Shown here: positions 51,184 through 62,918 of the stretch, piece by piece | Position numbering within the stretch: the stretch's first letter is position 1 | Layout: the number at the start of each line of letters is the position of its first letter | Source: Yamagishiella unicocca | Taxonomy: Eukaryota; Chlorophyta; Chlorophyceae; Chlamydomonadales; Volvocaceae | Reading direction: 5' to 3' | Assembly (NCBI GenBank): GCA_003116995.1 | Contig: BDSL01000117.1 | Span: 234,658-298,657, forward strand | Length of the DNA: 64,000 bases | The notes under the pieces: model-generated | The model's database searches: none | Told to the model about the DNA's origin: nothing | Seen by the model: only the letters and a program-made list of their open reading frames with translations | Position numbers and translations under genes: made by a program

Positions 51184-52362
51184 ATGAATTGCCAGCAAGC
51201 ATCATTAAAGAGTGCTCCATTACATTATTTCGATGAAAGCGGTTGGGTTCTCGAAGCTAGCTGTTGTTGCCAAATAGGCACCGGTTGCGCAGCATGCGAT
51301 AACAAATGGGCGGCGTTCACCCTAATTGTCGAGGAGGTTCAGTCATCAACTGCAGTTCGAAATGTAACTGGGGAAATGCTTCGCGCGTCCTGATGGTGGA
51401 CGACACGTGTCCGTCGGGATCGTACCGCAGCAGATGCTCGTCAACTGCGGCGATTACTTGCAGTTATGGGAGCCAGCTGATGGGTAGCTTGAGTTGCAGC
51501 AAACCTTCCACTTGTTCGAGCGCGTCGAGCACATGGACCTGGTGCCGTCGTCGCTGCGCCTCTTCGGACCAGACAGCACAGACGCATTACTTATATTCAT
51601 TGATGACGGACGCTGCGCCTTGTTCACGCTGATACCGCAATCTCGGCAAGCGCGGCTTCCGGCGGGGCCATCGATGCCGTCATCGCCGGACAGATTCCTG
51701 CTCGTCGAGGTCGCTTACCTCACGCTGCCGCTGCCTCACATGCGAGACGGCCTGATGCCCAAGCGGCTTCAGGGCGTCTGCAGCAGCGGTGTGGCGCCGG
51801 TCTCCCGGCGCTTGTCAGCGACCAGCGGCGCCCGCGGCGTGGTGGTGGTGGCCGCCCACGTGGGCCTGATGCACGTGGTGACGCTGCACGCATCAGCCGC
51901 CAGCTCCGGCGAGTGATCCGCCGCTTCTGCCGGCGGCGGCAGCAGCTCAAGCTGCGGCAGCCGCTGCTGGTGGGCGTGGTGGCGCAGATCTCCGACATGC
52001 CCATCTACGGCCAACCACAAGGTGCGCCATGCGCCCCTAATCAACACCACCACCCCACCACACTGACCGTTGCAAAGAGTTACTGCGCTAGTTAGCTCGT
52101 CGAACACATGGACCCCCTTCACCGCAGCACGCACCATGGGCGGGGGCGGGCGGGGTAATTGTTGGGAGGTATGGCGCTCTGTGCCCAACACCCGCGGCGG
52201 CGCCAACAACTCCTTTTGGCGCCGCCTCCTCGTCTTCTCCCGTACACGGCAGGCTCGGACCCGCTGTACGTCATGCAACACATGACTCACGTGCAGTCCA
52301 TGTGCCGGCGGATCGCGACGCGTACGAGCAGCCGCTGCTGGCGGTGCTGCACAAGCCGGAAG
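51184..52362 (+). pseudogene. D3: N-terminal exons, with nonsense codons
   Basis: Homologous to D2 32,429-33,627; exons 51,184-52,021 and 52,297-52,362. QTFHLFERVEHMDLVPSSL to VVVVAAHVGLMHVVTLHA is intact and in continuous frame with LQLWEPADG, but TAG follows ADG (TCG in D2). TGA at 51,914-51,916 replaces GGA after ASSGE. A base is also missing in AAGCTGCGGCAGCC compared with D2. These lesions make D3 a pseudogene, or restrict it to a fragment. Confidence 0.6.
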
Positions 52363-53259
52363 GTGCGGGGGGAGGGGGTTTATTTGATGGCCCCGGGGGG
52401 GGGCCGGAGGAGGGCGGCTCTGTTGCGGTGCCCGCCTGCGGGGAGGGGAGGGAGCCGGCCGAGTAGCACACGGTCGCCAGGGTTCGGCGCAGGCGCTGCA
52501 AAAGCGCGAGTGTGTTTTTGCGACCCGGCTGCGACCTGGGACCCCCCCTGGACGTCCTGTCTGCTGCGGCCGAAATGCGAAAGGAGGCCCAACAGGTGGG
52601 ACGGACGCCAGCGGACCACGTGTTTCGTTGCCGTACGGTTTGCCGTACCTTCCCTGCACCACGAGCCGCGATCGTGTCTCCCTCCCCTCCCCTCGCTTCC
52701 GATCCTTCGTTTCGCCATGCCAACTGGCAGCCTTGGCCCAGTCCAACCGCTTGTCGTACAGAGTACTGCAAGCAGATGCTGAAGGAAAATACCACGGTGC
52801 ACGATCCCGCCCCGGCCCTCCTACACCGCGCGCACTCCCCAGGTCCTCTCAGTGCCGGCCGCCGACACGTCCGCCGCCCTTCGCCGCCGCCCCGCCCTCT
52901 GCGGCGCTGCTGCACTGGCCGCTGGCTGAGGTGGCCGCCATCAAGAGCCTGGCGCCAGTCACGGAGTGACGGTGGTGCCGGACTCGTCGGGTGAGAGGGG
53001 GCCGGGAGGGGGGGGGGAGGGATCAAGGGGCCGGTGTGGGTGGGTGGGTGGGTGCGGGTATGAGATGAAACCCGTGGAATCGGCATAGTGAATGTGTTGA
53101 CGTGACAGGGGAGCAGGGGGACCTATCGGGAGGTGTGTTTCGGGGACGCGTTTGAGGAATGAGGACCATTACCCAAATACCTTCACCCCTCATACCTTCA
53201 CCCGGCTAGCTCCCGAACACGGCCCCCTGATGTTCCCTCAGGGGCGGACGACCCGTGGG

Positions 53260-53400
53260 TCGTCATCATGTCGTACATGGCGGAGGGATCGCAAGTGACG
53301 GTGGGTCGTCATCATGTCGTACATGGCGGAGGCGCCGCAAGTGCCGGTGGGTCGGCATCATATCGTACATGGCGGAGGCGCCGCAAGTGCATAGTGCTCG
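53260..53400. repeat. 46-bp tandem repeat in D3
   Basis: Three units, orthologous to 34,526-34,668. Confidence 0.55.
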
Positions 53401-53719
53401 TCCATAGTGGCGTACTGCAGCTAGAGGGGGACCGGGGCAACACTGGAGGCGGGGGGAGGGTGGCCGTTCAAACCTTCAGCCTTCCAACTTGTGCCCTTGG
53501 GACCTCAGCCCTCGACGCCAGCTGACACTCGAAGCTGCGCTGCGCGGTCCCCGACCTCAGCGGTCCTCGTCCGCCGCCAACCCAACTAGTCTCCACGCCG
53601 TCAACCTCCTTAAAAGCCCTGATGCCCTTAAAACCTCGAATCCTACAACTCCCTGTCCTCAGGCGCCATCCCTTCCAACCCGCCCCCCCCCCTTCCTCTC
53701 ACCCCCCCCCACCGCGCAG

Positions 53720-53914
53720 GACGGCTGCCGCATGTTTGCATTGCCACTGGGTGGCTCCGAAACCAGCCCCTCCGACCCACCAGGGGGCAGGGGGGCCCCG
53801 CCCGGCGGCTGCTGGCACACCCACATCGCCTTCAGCTTCCAGGCGGCCTCCAGGACGGACCTCCTGTCGGTGGCTAGCCAGGGGGCGGGGGACGGCGGGG
53901 GGGACTTCTGCCAG
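53720..53914 (+). pseudogene. D3: middle exon
   Basis: 195 bp, acceptor CGCGCAG and donor CAG|GTGCGC, reading DGCRMFALPLGGSETSPSD to DFCQ as in D2. The following 84-bp exon of D2 is missing: a deletion joins GAGTGCGCCCG (about 54,210) directly to TTCCGGGTGGCGG, removing about 390 bp. Confidence 0.55.
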
Positions 53915-53978
53915 GTGCGCGTCGGGTTTGACACGGAGGAAGGGGGGTTACGTGGGGTGAGGTGGGGGGGATTTCGAG

Positions 53979-54062
53979 GAAGACCCGTGGATGCCCGAAA
54001 AACCCGTTTAGAACAGACGTTTTGAGATGCGTTTTGAGATGCGTTTTGAGACGTTTTGAGGT
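53979..54062 (+). mobile_element. Dispersed element end fragment in D3 intron
   Basis: Orthologous to 35,237-35,312, with one additional GATGCGTTTTGA unit. Confidence 0.55.
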
Positions 54063-54309
54063 GGGGGGAGGGTGGGGACCGGTACGGGTGCAGTTGTACG
54101 ACAGTGCAGGGCCCAGGTCCGCGCGTGGAGTGTATTTGCGATCCAGCTGGCGCCATCGGATCCGTACACCGTCTGACCGCCCCTGCACCTGCCGCCCTCG
54201 AGTGCGCCCGGAGTTCCGGGTGGCGGACCGACACTTCCTGCAGCGCCCCCACTCCACCCCACCCCTCCTGACGCTCCCCGCCCGCACGACGCCGCCCGCT
54301 ACCCCCTGC

Positions 54310-55530
54310 AGGCTGGCATCCGGGTTCTGGAGCCGCTGTCATCTGGCGGGGCGCTGGTGGCGGAGTGGCTCTCACCGGGTGAGTCGGCTCCTCACAACAA
54401 GCACCTGGCCGACTAGGGTGCCGCCTCCTGCTCCTGTATCGTGTAAACGGGGTTTGCTTGCCACCCCTGCCCCTCCCCTCTCTCCCCCCTCCAGAGCCTC
54501 TCTCCCTGGCCGCCCACAACGGCTCCCTGCAGCAGCCGCCAGCCGCAGCCGCCTGCAGCTGCTGCGGGTGGATCTCCGCTCCGGAACCATCACGCAGCTC
54601 TCACCGCTCCGGAACCACCTCGCCGCTCTCAGCCCTGGCGCTGTGCCGCTGCAGCCTCCTGGCGCCGCCGCCGCACCCGCCCACAACCTCAGCAGCAGCA
54701 GCAGCAGCATCCGGCTCGGAAGCTCCTCAGGAAGAGGCGGACGCTACCCTTGTCCTGATGGGTCAGTGGATCAGCAACCGAGTGGAGGTGGCGGCAGTAG
54801 CCGACCTGGGCCGGCCGCTGCTGCAGCTGCAGCTGGGGGAGGACGAGACCCCCGCTCGCTGGCCCTCAGGGAGCTGCCGGGGGGGCTGCCGCCGGTGCTG
54901 ATGGCCGCCACCAACACAGGGCAGCTGGCGATGTGGCAGCTGGCGGCGGCGGGGCGGCTGCTGGGACGTGGGGCCCGGCTACAGCCTACGCATCAGCCAG
55001 CTGGCGGGGGAGCTACAGCCGCTGGCGGAGACGGCGGCGGCGTGTAGCTGCCCTCCAGCTCGGGGGCGATGGTGCGGCCGAAGTCGACGGCGGCGGCGGT
55101 GGCGGGGTCCCGCTGGCCCCCCCTGGAGCACCTGGCGGCGGCGGTGGCGGGGTCCCGCTGGCCCCCCTGGAGCACCTGGTGGCGGCGGTGGCGGGGTCCC
55201 GCTGGCCCCCCCTGGAGCACCTGGCGGCGGCGGTGGCGGGGTCCCGCTGGCCCCCCCTGGAGCACCTGGCGGCGGCGGTGGCGGGGGCCCGCTGGCCCCC
55301 CCTGGAGCACCTGGCGGCGGCGGTGGCGGGGTCCCGCTGGCCCCCCCTGGAGCACCTGGTGGAGGTGGTGCGGGTGCACGGTTCGGGCAGCCTGCAGGCG
55401 CTGTGCCACGTCAGCACCGCCGCCATGCCGGGCAGCACGTGCTGGGGGACTTGCGAGGGGCAGCTGCTGTTCGGGCGCCTGGACCCACGGGTCAGGCTCA
55501 GATGGAGCACCGCCTTCGTGGGTGGGTGAG
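54310..55530 (+). pseudogene. D3: central propeller exons
   Basis: The exon near 54,313 reads GIRVLEPLSSGGALVAEWLS in frame, without the 41-bp duplication of D2. The exon from 54,495 (SLAAHNGSL) is one base short (CTGCAGCAGCC against CTGCTCGCAGCC in D1), which destroys the AAASRSRLQLLRVD frame. It later recovers EADATLVLMGQWISNRVEV and GRPLLQLQLGEDETP. The C run before RSLALRELPGG has five C, as in D2. Six 45-bp LEHLAAAVAGSRWPP units follow, then GSLQALCHVSTAAMPGS. Confidence 0.6.
55123..55370 (+). repeat. 45-bp coding-type minisatellite in D3
   Basis: Six units equal in order to the D2 array, including a 44-bp unit. Confidence 0.85.
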
Positions 55531-55882
55531 TGGGTGGCGATGGCTCAGGCGGCAGAGTGCCCGGGGCCGGAATAAATGATGGCGAGGGGGAGGTTCGGCG
55601 TAGTGGCAGTGGGAGTGGGTTGGCGGGATTGCTTCGGGGACCAGCTGGCAGCTGGATTGGTTTGGGGTAGCTTTCACTCGGGGGTGGTGGAAGAGACGGG
55701 GCGTCTACCACGGCCCCTTAGGATTGCAACACCAGTCGCCTTGCACCACCATCGCATTTATACCTTGGACTTCATACCAGCCAGCTTCATGGCCCAGGCC
55801 TAACCGAATCAACCACCCGCAGAGCAACCGTCACACCGGCAATCCCCCCCCCCGGAACGCCCCCCTCCCCCCCCACACACAG

Positions 55883-56836
55883 GCGAGACCATCCACCTCC
55901 TGTCCTACCCCCCCGCCAGCCACTACCTGCTGGCGCTGTGCGAGTCCCTCCCTGGAGGTGACAACTGCCTGCGAGTCATCCACGCGGCCACGTTGCAGCA
56001 GGTCATGTCCATGCGCCTGGCACCCGGCCACTACCACACCGCCATCACGGTGGCGCCGCTGCCCTGCAGCTCAGGAGACAAGCGGGGGGACGGAAAGGGC
56101 GACGGCGACTTCGGTGGCGCCTCCCCCGCCGAGAAGGAGTCCGTCGTGCTGGCGTCGTACCTCCTGATCGTCTCCTCGGCCGACCCGCGGGTCCGCGAGC
56201 ACGTGCGCGGCGGGCAGCTGCTGCCGGGCGCGCTGTCCTTCCTGGAGGTGGTCGCGGCGGCGGCGGAGGACGGCTCCAACGCCAACTGGCACTCCATGCT
56301 GCTGCACGGCACCGGCACCACACCCGCACCGCCGCACTCGCTGGGCGGCGCGAGGCCGCTGCCGTACAACCCCACTGCAGCTGCGCCGCCGCCGCCGGCA
56401 GCTCCAGCGGCTCTGCCGCCGCCAAGGTCGCAGCTTGGCTCCGGCCCGGCGGCGGTCGCGGCGGTGGCGACGCCGCCGCCGGGCGGCCGGCCGTGGGTCG
56501 CGCCGCTGCGCCGCCGCCGCCGCCGTAGAGCTAGCGATCCTAGCCCTCCTCCTCACTTGCTGGCTGGCTGCCAGGACGGCGTGTACCCCTTCGTGGTGCA
56601 TGTGGACGACGGCGACTTGGACGGCGAGCGGGCGGTCAGTCGGGCGGTGCAGCTGGTGGGGCAGCTGGACGAGCGGGAGCTGCCGCTGCCGGGGGACGCG
56701 GTGGCGCGGGAGATAGCGGAGGCGGCGAGGAAGGCAGGAGGGCAGGCGGCGGCGGCGCTGTCGAGCGGTGGCGGCGCTGAGGCGATGAGTACGGATGGTG
56801 ACGTGGACACCGAGGGGCTGGCGGAGGATGAGTCGG
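55883..56836 (+). pseudogene. D3: large exon
   Basis: Acceptor CACACACAG. Open as in D1 and D2: ETIHLLSYPPASHYLLALC, HAATLQQVMSMRLAPGHYHT, SVVLASYLLIVSSADPRVR, LLPGALSFLEV, DGVYPFVVHVDDGDLDGERA. Substitutions such as DFVVLASYLLIDSS to ESVVLASYLLIVSS and HADT to HAAT are radical, in line with relaxed constraint. Confidence 0.55.
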
Positions 56837-57026
56837 GTGGGTGGGGGGAGGGGTGGGGTGGGTGGGAGGGGAGGCGGGATAACGTAGATAAGGGGTGATA
56901 TGAGGGGGTGCGTTTGGGGTGGAGGAGGAGAGGGGAGGCGGTGGTGGTGGGGTTGGTGGTGTGACGGGGGGTAACCATCACCGTGCATCAAAACATACCG
57001 CATTGGAAAAGCGTAAATTACTACTA

Positions 57027-57800
57027 GCCTTGCCCCCCTGTCCCGCATCTTCACGCCCCATATTTTCTCACTTCCTCCCTCCGTCGTACAGGCCTCCGCA
57101 GTCCTGAACCCGTCTCCCCGTATATCCGGCCTCCCCTTCCCTGCCTCCGCCTCTTTCGCCGCGCCGCTGGGGCCTCTTCGTTGCTTTGACCCCTGTCCAC
57201 CCGCTTAGCGCCTGGATATTGTTTCTAACGCCCCCTGCTGCCCCCTGCCCGCATGCTTCGCGTCGACCGCTTTCCCCACCCGCTCTGGGCCCTGGCCAGG
57301 TGAGTTCCGCCGCTGGGTTGGGCCTCTGTTCTAGTCGGTTTTTGCTAGTCCTTGCGTTCTTGTCTGCGGGCGTCGGGACCTGCGTCTGGGCTTTCGCGTC
57401 CCCCATGGCGGCGCGGCGCGGCTTCGGCCTCCTCTCCTGGACGACAGCGGACCTCCTCTGGTAATGACCGGCTTCCTCACGCATCTGGTCGGTATTCGGG
57501 CGGGTCGGGAAGGGGACTCCAACTAGGACTGGGACTGGGACCGGACCGCGATGGCCGCTCTCCCATAGCGCACCAACTCCCACAGTTTTCCTGCTAGCGC
57601 CCAAGACCGATTCTGCGAAAACTTTACGTGCGTCGCGTGGGGTCCTCGTTCCCTTTCGTCTCGCCGTAGCAGATACAGCTTAGCCGCCAAAGGTCATGTT
57701 ACGACCTTCGGCTTTCGTATCCCCAACCCAGTTCTCCAGCATGCATCTCAAAACTTCTGTTTTAAACGGTGTTTTCGGACATCCACGGGTTTCCCTCGGA
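57027..57800 (-). mobile_element. Most complete copy of the dispersed element, inserted in D3
   Basis: In D2 the flanking sequences AATCTACTACT and CAGCACCACCCCCAACACC are almost adjacent (38,626-38,668). In D3 they are separated by about 775 bp. Read on the minus strand the insert starts CGAGGGAAACCCGTGGATG (57,800 leftwards), passes the GCGAGACGAAAGGGAACGAG and CACCTGGCCAGGGCCCAG blocks also seen at 1,085-1,420 and 25,080-25,565, and ends near 57,027 with GGGACAGGGGGGCAAGG. No target-site duplication or inverted ends are obvious and no transposase is encoded, so it is probably a non-autonomous element. Confidence 0.6.
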
Positions 57801-57917
57801 TCCCCAGCACTACCCCCAACACCGCCCCCAACACCACCCTCCTGCACTCCGCTGTCACGCCAGCACAGCACCCCCCACCCCTACCCACCAGGTGCCCCCC
57901 CCGCATGTGAGCCCCAG

Positions 57918-58177
57918 AGCTGCCCGAGGCGGCTGCCGGCTGGCAGGGGGCGGAGCGGGACGAGGCGGCAGCGGCGGCGGCGGCGGCGGACGTGGCGTGG
58001 TCTCACGGCCTGGGGGCGGTGCGGGAGGACGCGGACAGCGACGAGGGGGACTTCCTCGCAGCCGGGGGGGGGGCGGGGGGCCGCAGGGAGGCGGCGGGGC
58101 CGGCTCCAGGGAAGGGGGAGGGGCGCGCTGCGCCCGAGGCGGCCCGCGCGGCGAGGGCTCTGAGGAAGCGCATGCAG
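57918..58177 (+). pseudogene. D3: acidic exon
   Basis: Equivalent to D2 38,770-39,029: DVAWSHGLGAVREDADSDEG, DFLAAGG, then RAARALRKRMQ and donor CAG|GTGGGT. Confidence 0.4.
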
Positions 58178-58257
58178 GTGGGTTTGAGGCGGTGGGGTGC
58201 GGCACGGCGTGACGGGAACGTGGGGCCGTCCGGTGGGCCGCGGTGCTGGCGTGGCGT

Positions 58258-58335
58258 GCGGTACGTGCAGTACGAGCAGTACGGCAGTACGAGCAGTACG
58301 GCAGTACGAGCAGTACGGCAGTACGAGCAGCAACA
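58258..58335. repeat. 17-bp tandem repeat
   Basis: Four units of GTACGAGCAGTACGGCA; D2 has only about one and a half (39,118-39,145). Confidence 0.85.
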
Positions 58336-58565
58336 CTCATGATCGCAAAGTTTGTCGGCATATCTCTTCTGACAGCTGCGAGGGCGGGCAGACGTCACCT
58401 CCTGTCTCCCGGCCGCCCAGCCCCGCTCCTCGTCCGCGCCCTGCCTTGACCCGCCGCTAGCCCCGCGCTGGCCCCGGTCGGGCAGGGTTGCCCCCTCCAG
58501 CTCTTGAGCAACCACCACCTGCCTCGTCCTCCCTCCTGCCACGTCCTCCTGCCACGTCCTCCTGC

Positions 58566-58642
58566 CTCGTCCTCCATCCCTCCTGCCTCGTCCTCCATCC
58601 CTCCTGCCTCGTCCTCCATCCCTCCTGCCTCGTCCTCCATCC
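58566..58642. repeat. 21-bp minisatellite in D3 intron
   Basis: About four units of GTCCTCCATCCCTCCTGCCTC, the short allele of the 39,369-39,612 array. Confidence 0.85.
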
Positions 58643-58707
58643 CTCCTCCACCTACCTACCTACTGCGTCTACCTCCCTCCTGCCGCCCTCCCATCCCCAC
58701 GACACAG

Positions 58708-59169
58708 CCGCCGCACTCCAGGGAGCAGACGCCAGGTGAAGAGCCCCGAACGGAACCGGCGGTCATGCTGCCAACAGCGGCGGCGGCAGTGACAGTGACA
58801 GCGAAGACAGCAGCGCCGGTGGCAGTGGCGGTGGTGGTGGTGGTGGCCGAGGCGGCGGCCACGGCGGCTCCGGCGGCTCCGCTCCCTGCGGCGTCTGCTC
58901 CGTGCCGTCCGGCGGGACTGGCACTGCTGTGTGACGCCGCGGCAGCTGGCTCGCGCACAAACCTTCGGCGGCGGCTGCGTGGTGTCTCTGAGCTGCCTGG
59001 GGCACCTGGGGGCGGCGGGCGACTGCCGGGGCGGGGTGACGACGCTGCAGCTGCTGACCAACCGCAGGGGGGTGGCGCTGCTGGCCACATCGGTGGGGGG
59101 CGAGGAGACCCGGTCGGTAGCAGGACATGGGAGACGGAGGACAGGAAGAAGCCGGCGAACAGTATTTGA
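58708..59169 (+). pseudogene. D3: downstream exon with WHCCVTPRQLARA
   Basis: As D2 39,676-40,137, but one C is missing before the RRLLRAVRRDWHCC segment (CTCCCTGCGG against CTCCCCTGCGG), so the Gly/Ser-rich N-terminal part and the QLARAQTFGGGCVVSLSCLG part lie in different frames. The end LLTNRRGVALLATSVGGEE is better preserved than in D2. Confidence 0.4.
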
Positions 59170-59832
59170 GGCGCACTTTTGAGTTGTGCATGTCGCGTTG
59201 TGAACTTGGGTTAACTATCGGGAAACCTGGGGATGCGGCCCCTCGACAGCGTGCTAGAGGAAACGAAACACGCTAGTCTGCATTTGGGGCGCATAAGGGA
59301 GGACTTGGGTGGTGGGCTGGACATGGTGGGGCGAGACGCATCGAAGCCCGGCTCCGTCCCAGCCCGCATACAGACCATTACAGTTGGGACGAGATACGAT
59401 ACGTTACCAATCAAAACCGCCAACCGTCCGTTCCCAGCGCGTGGCTCGAACCGCGCCGCCCTGGCTACTGAGCAACCGCGATGATGGCAGGAGCCGCAAC
59501 CGCAACATCACTACCGCAAAACAAGCGAACAAGACAGACAAATCTAACTCACGAACGCGGCCGTCAGACCCAGCTGGTCACGGCGGATATCGGTTTGCGA
59601 CATCCGTCATCGTGAGGCATGCGGCAGGGGGGCAGTAAGCGGTGTCAGGACGCGTGAGGGGCAGCGAAACAGAGCAATAGGCGCCAATGGGTTTTAGGGG
59701 TTTAGGGAGGGTGGGTGGGAGGGTGAGAGGCTCCCTCCGTCAGAGAATGCGGAACAGCACGTCCTGCACTCCTCCCCCGCCCTCCTGCCCCCACCATCAT
59801 CGGTGATAACCCCCCCACCCACCATCACCAAA

Positions 59833-60298
59833 CCCGCTGCTTCCCGCCGCTGAGGCATCGGACCACAAGCTGAGCTTCCAGATGCAGGGCCCGGTTGGCT
59901 TTGAGCAGCGGTGAGTCACCACGAAATGTCGTTATTTGCATGCGTTGAGGAGGGTGTGTGGCCTTGCATTTGTTGGCTTGGGACTCTAGCGATTCCTGCG
60001 TGTTGTGCTTGCCCCATGTGCGGTTGGCTGTTTGGAGTGACGTATGTTTGCCATTTGTGATATATATGGCGTCATTAAGGGACTGTGTTTTTTCCGACTG
60101 GTCTGTGTCTGCAGGTGCTGCGATGCGGCTTGCCTGTGCACCCTGCACAATGGCAGGAATGCTGATGGCGAGTACGTGTGCTTTGCGTGCGATGGCCCGT
60201 GCAAGGTCGTGGCTGTGTTCGCAGCCCAGGCGGCGGAGTTCGGCGGCGGCGAGACCACGACATCGCCACCTGCAGCGAGGCGCTGTGCAACACCCTGA
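59833..60298 (+). CDS. Cys-rich exon pair, copy in module 3
   Basis: Two exons (to 59,910 and 60,115-60,298) appear identical to 40,800-41,265. The surrounding several kb are almost identical to module 2, so this identity reflects recent duplication and not necessarily selection. Confidence 0.4.
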
Positions 60299-60326
60299 TG
60301 TCGGGAGGGACATACAAATAGATCCT

Positions 60327-60465
60327 CTTCATGCTAGGCGGTCTAGAACACCAGCCCGGTTGACGATCCGACCAGCAACCAGGACGTGCAGAACGCATCC
60401 TGCACGTCCTGGTTGCTGGTCGGATCGTCAAGCGGGCTGGTTTTGTAGGCCCCTAGCATGAAGAG
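60327..60465. repeat. Long inverted repeat (hairpin), copy in module 3
   Basis: Perfect stem 60,360-60,391 against 60,400-60,431 with the same 8-base loop as at 41,359-41,366, offset by 19,033 bp. Confidence 0.9.
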
Positions 60466-60679
60466 CTTCTCTTTGTGGGTCCATCCCGACAGCAGGGTTA
60501 GGGGCGGGGGCGTACGGTTATTCGTGCGGTGGGGCAGCGGGAGACGGGGGAGACGGGGTGGGATGTTGTATCTGTCCTGGGATGTATCATAAAAGATGGT
60601 TCTGTCATCCATCTGCTCGCGAGACCTTTTCTGTTAAGGTCATGATACAACATGGGATCAGCGGTACAGGAGCAGGGGT

Positions 60680-61360
60680 CACAGGTGGCGGCGCGCTTCT
60701 CTAAGGAAGTCTGGACCAGCGGTGCGACGGGCGTGATTGTAAAGGACGAGGTTATGGAGTTGATCCGCGAATCCACGGCCGACAAAGCGGTGGAGGTGGT
60801 GGTCTAGCGGGCAGGCGCGGCAAGGAGCGCAGAGCAGCCCATAAGCGACCAACAGCCCGTGAATGCGAACGAACGGAGCAGTGTGCCCGGCACAAAGGAA
60901 CCCGCCCTGTTGCGTGCTTTGGGAATGTTTCGTGGCATGCAGCAAGCATGGGAGTACACAGGGCGGGCGGGCGCAGACGGCAGCCACCCACCCGCCAGCC
61001 GCTAGGCGTGGCGGGAAACCCGGCAGCAGCCGGCAAGGACGGCGCGGAGGGGGCGGGCCAGGGGGTGGCCTTGCCCTTGAAGGACGCGGACAATGGCACC
61101 GAGCTTATCGATGAAGTTGCTGACGTGAAGGATGACGGACCGAAGGCGCTGGAACTGACTGGCGAAGGTGTTGCGATGTCGAGCTCGTCGGGGTAGAGGC
61201 CGCGGAGGTCGGTGGCGGGATCGACGTAGGGGGTCTGGCGGGGCCGGGCAGCAGCACCAGGCGGCGGTGGGTGGACGTACTGTAGGAGGAACGGGCGAGG
61301 AAGAGGTTGGCGATGAAGGGGGCGCAATGCCCATGGGAACGCCGCAGATCTGCAGGACGA
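60680..61360 (-). pseudogene. Reverse-transcriptase remnant in module 3
   Basis: As 41,640-42,420, but about 70-80 bp shorter: the segment between YVDPATDLRG and the GAAARPRQT stretch is deleted, so RILADVLSLH is missing. The GVPMGIAP segment is also shortened at GGGGCGCAATGCCCATGGG. Confidence 0.55.
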
Positions 61361-61499
61361 GGAGGGCGCCGAACTCCCCGTTCTCCTCGCTCTCTCCCCT
61401 CTCTTCCCCCTCTTCCTCCCTCTTCCCCCCTTCCTCCTCCCTCTCCCCGCCCTCCAAACCCTTCCCCCCTCCCTTTCCCTTCTCCCCCACCCGGCTCAG

Positions 61500-61942
61500 T
61501 GTACCGACTGACGCTGGTCAAGGGCTGGAACATGGCGGAGCTGGCAGGGTACGCGGCGCTGGTGGACCTGTGGCTGCTGGACGCCGGGGCGGGGTGCGGC
61601 GGTTGCTGTGACTGCTGGACGCCGGGGTTGCGTGCTGGATGGCGAGAAGGGAGGGAAGGAAGGGAGGGGAAGGCGGGGTTGCTCCTGATGGCTTTGTTTC
61701 CAAGCTGTATGTGTGTGTTTCGAGTGTACTGCCTCTGGGCACAGGCGAATGCTGATGTTGATTGGCGGCATCAGGGAGGGTGGGAAACGCTTTCGTCGAA
61801 GGGACGAGAAGTGCCACCAGCAGGCACACCAAATGTGGCGGGTGGCATCACGTGCTGGAGCGAAGTACTCCATGTAATGTTACTTCGCGACATTTGCAAG
61901 GTGGCTTTTGGAAGCAACGGTAGTTGTTACGATCGTCGGTAG
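61500..61942 (+). pseudogene. D3: possible 3'-terminal segment
   Basis: Matches D2 42,547-42,989, starting VYRLTLVKGWNMAELAGYAA. TGTAA at about 61,870. Confidence 0.4.
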
Positions 61943-62918
61943 GCTTGCGCCCCTCAACGAGCCCTGGCAGCAAGGACAGCGGTGTTGATCGCAACACCCT
62001 CCACCCTCCGCATGATCGCAACACCCTCCGCATGATCGCCTGATCGCAACACCTTCCACCCCCCACCAAGGTTGGCAAAGTGCCTACCTTGGCGGGGATG
62101 AGAGGGTCGAGCTGGGTGGGGATGAGAGGGTCAGCGGGGAGCGCGGTGATGCCCGTACTGTGGTCGGGGACCAGGGCTACCGTAGAGAGCTGCTGTTGGG
62201 ATCCGCGGCTCGGACGGATAGCTTCAAAGTTAGGATACGGCATATGGACTACAACGCGTGATGTGCGGTATGATGCTCAGCAGCATCACGAGCGGCTTTC
62301 CCTCGTACGCCTCGGCCCAAGTAACCGACAACCGCCGGCAGTTTGTGCCTTTCCATATCGTAACCCGGATCTTGCACTGCTTCAGCCATTTCAAATCCAA
62401 GGAACAGAGTTGCTGAAGGGGGGGAAATTCCGTGCGCTTCACACAGCGGAATGCCCCACCGGCTGCCAGTCCCGTCATCCAGTGCTGCCACCCAGCCCGC
62501 CCGGGTGCAGGCTGGCGGGTTGCGCAGCGTTCATCGCCAGAGAGAGCGCTGTTGAGGACTGCACGCTGTTGGAGGGGTGGCACCAGGTAGGGGAGAATCC
62601 TGGGTGGAACTCTTCGGCATGGGCTGCATGCCTCTCATGCCAGCCTATATGCCAGTATTGGAATTATCCACATGTCGGTACTGGGGGCAGAGCGGCCCAA
62701 TCGGCCCTGGTCAGCGGATTTCTATCAAGCCAACCCTGCTGTCGGTGCTCACCCAGATCCACAACGACACGAGCTTTGGGAACGGTGTTGGGCGTTGGTT
62801 GCTAGACGTGAACGATGTGGTAATCTATTTTCTCGCCTCCAGGACCTCCTGTCCAGGCCCCGCCCATAGCGTCGAGTGACAGAATGCCCAGCTCGCTCCC
62901 CGGTGCAGTGGTCGCCAA
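61943..62918 (+). other. 5' flank of a fourth TPR gene, proximal part
   Basis: Homologous to 42,990-43,940. No confident coding sequence. Confidence 0.4.

Noticed and set aside
60075..60431. Minus-strand ORFs crossing the hairpin as genes
   Set aside because: They overlap the spliced Cys-rich exons on the other strand and half of a palindrome; no recognisable protein features.
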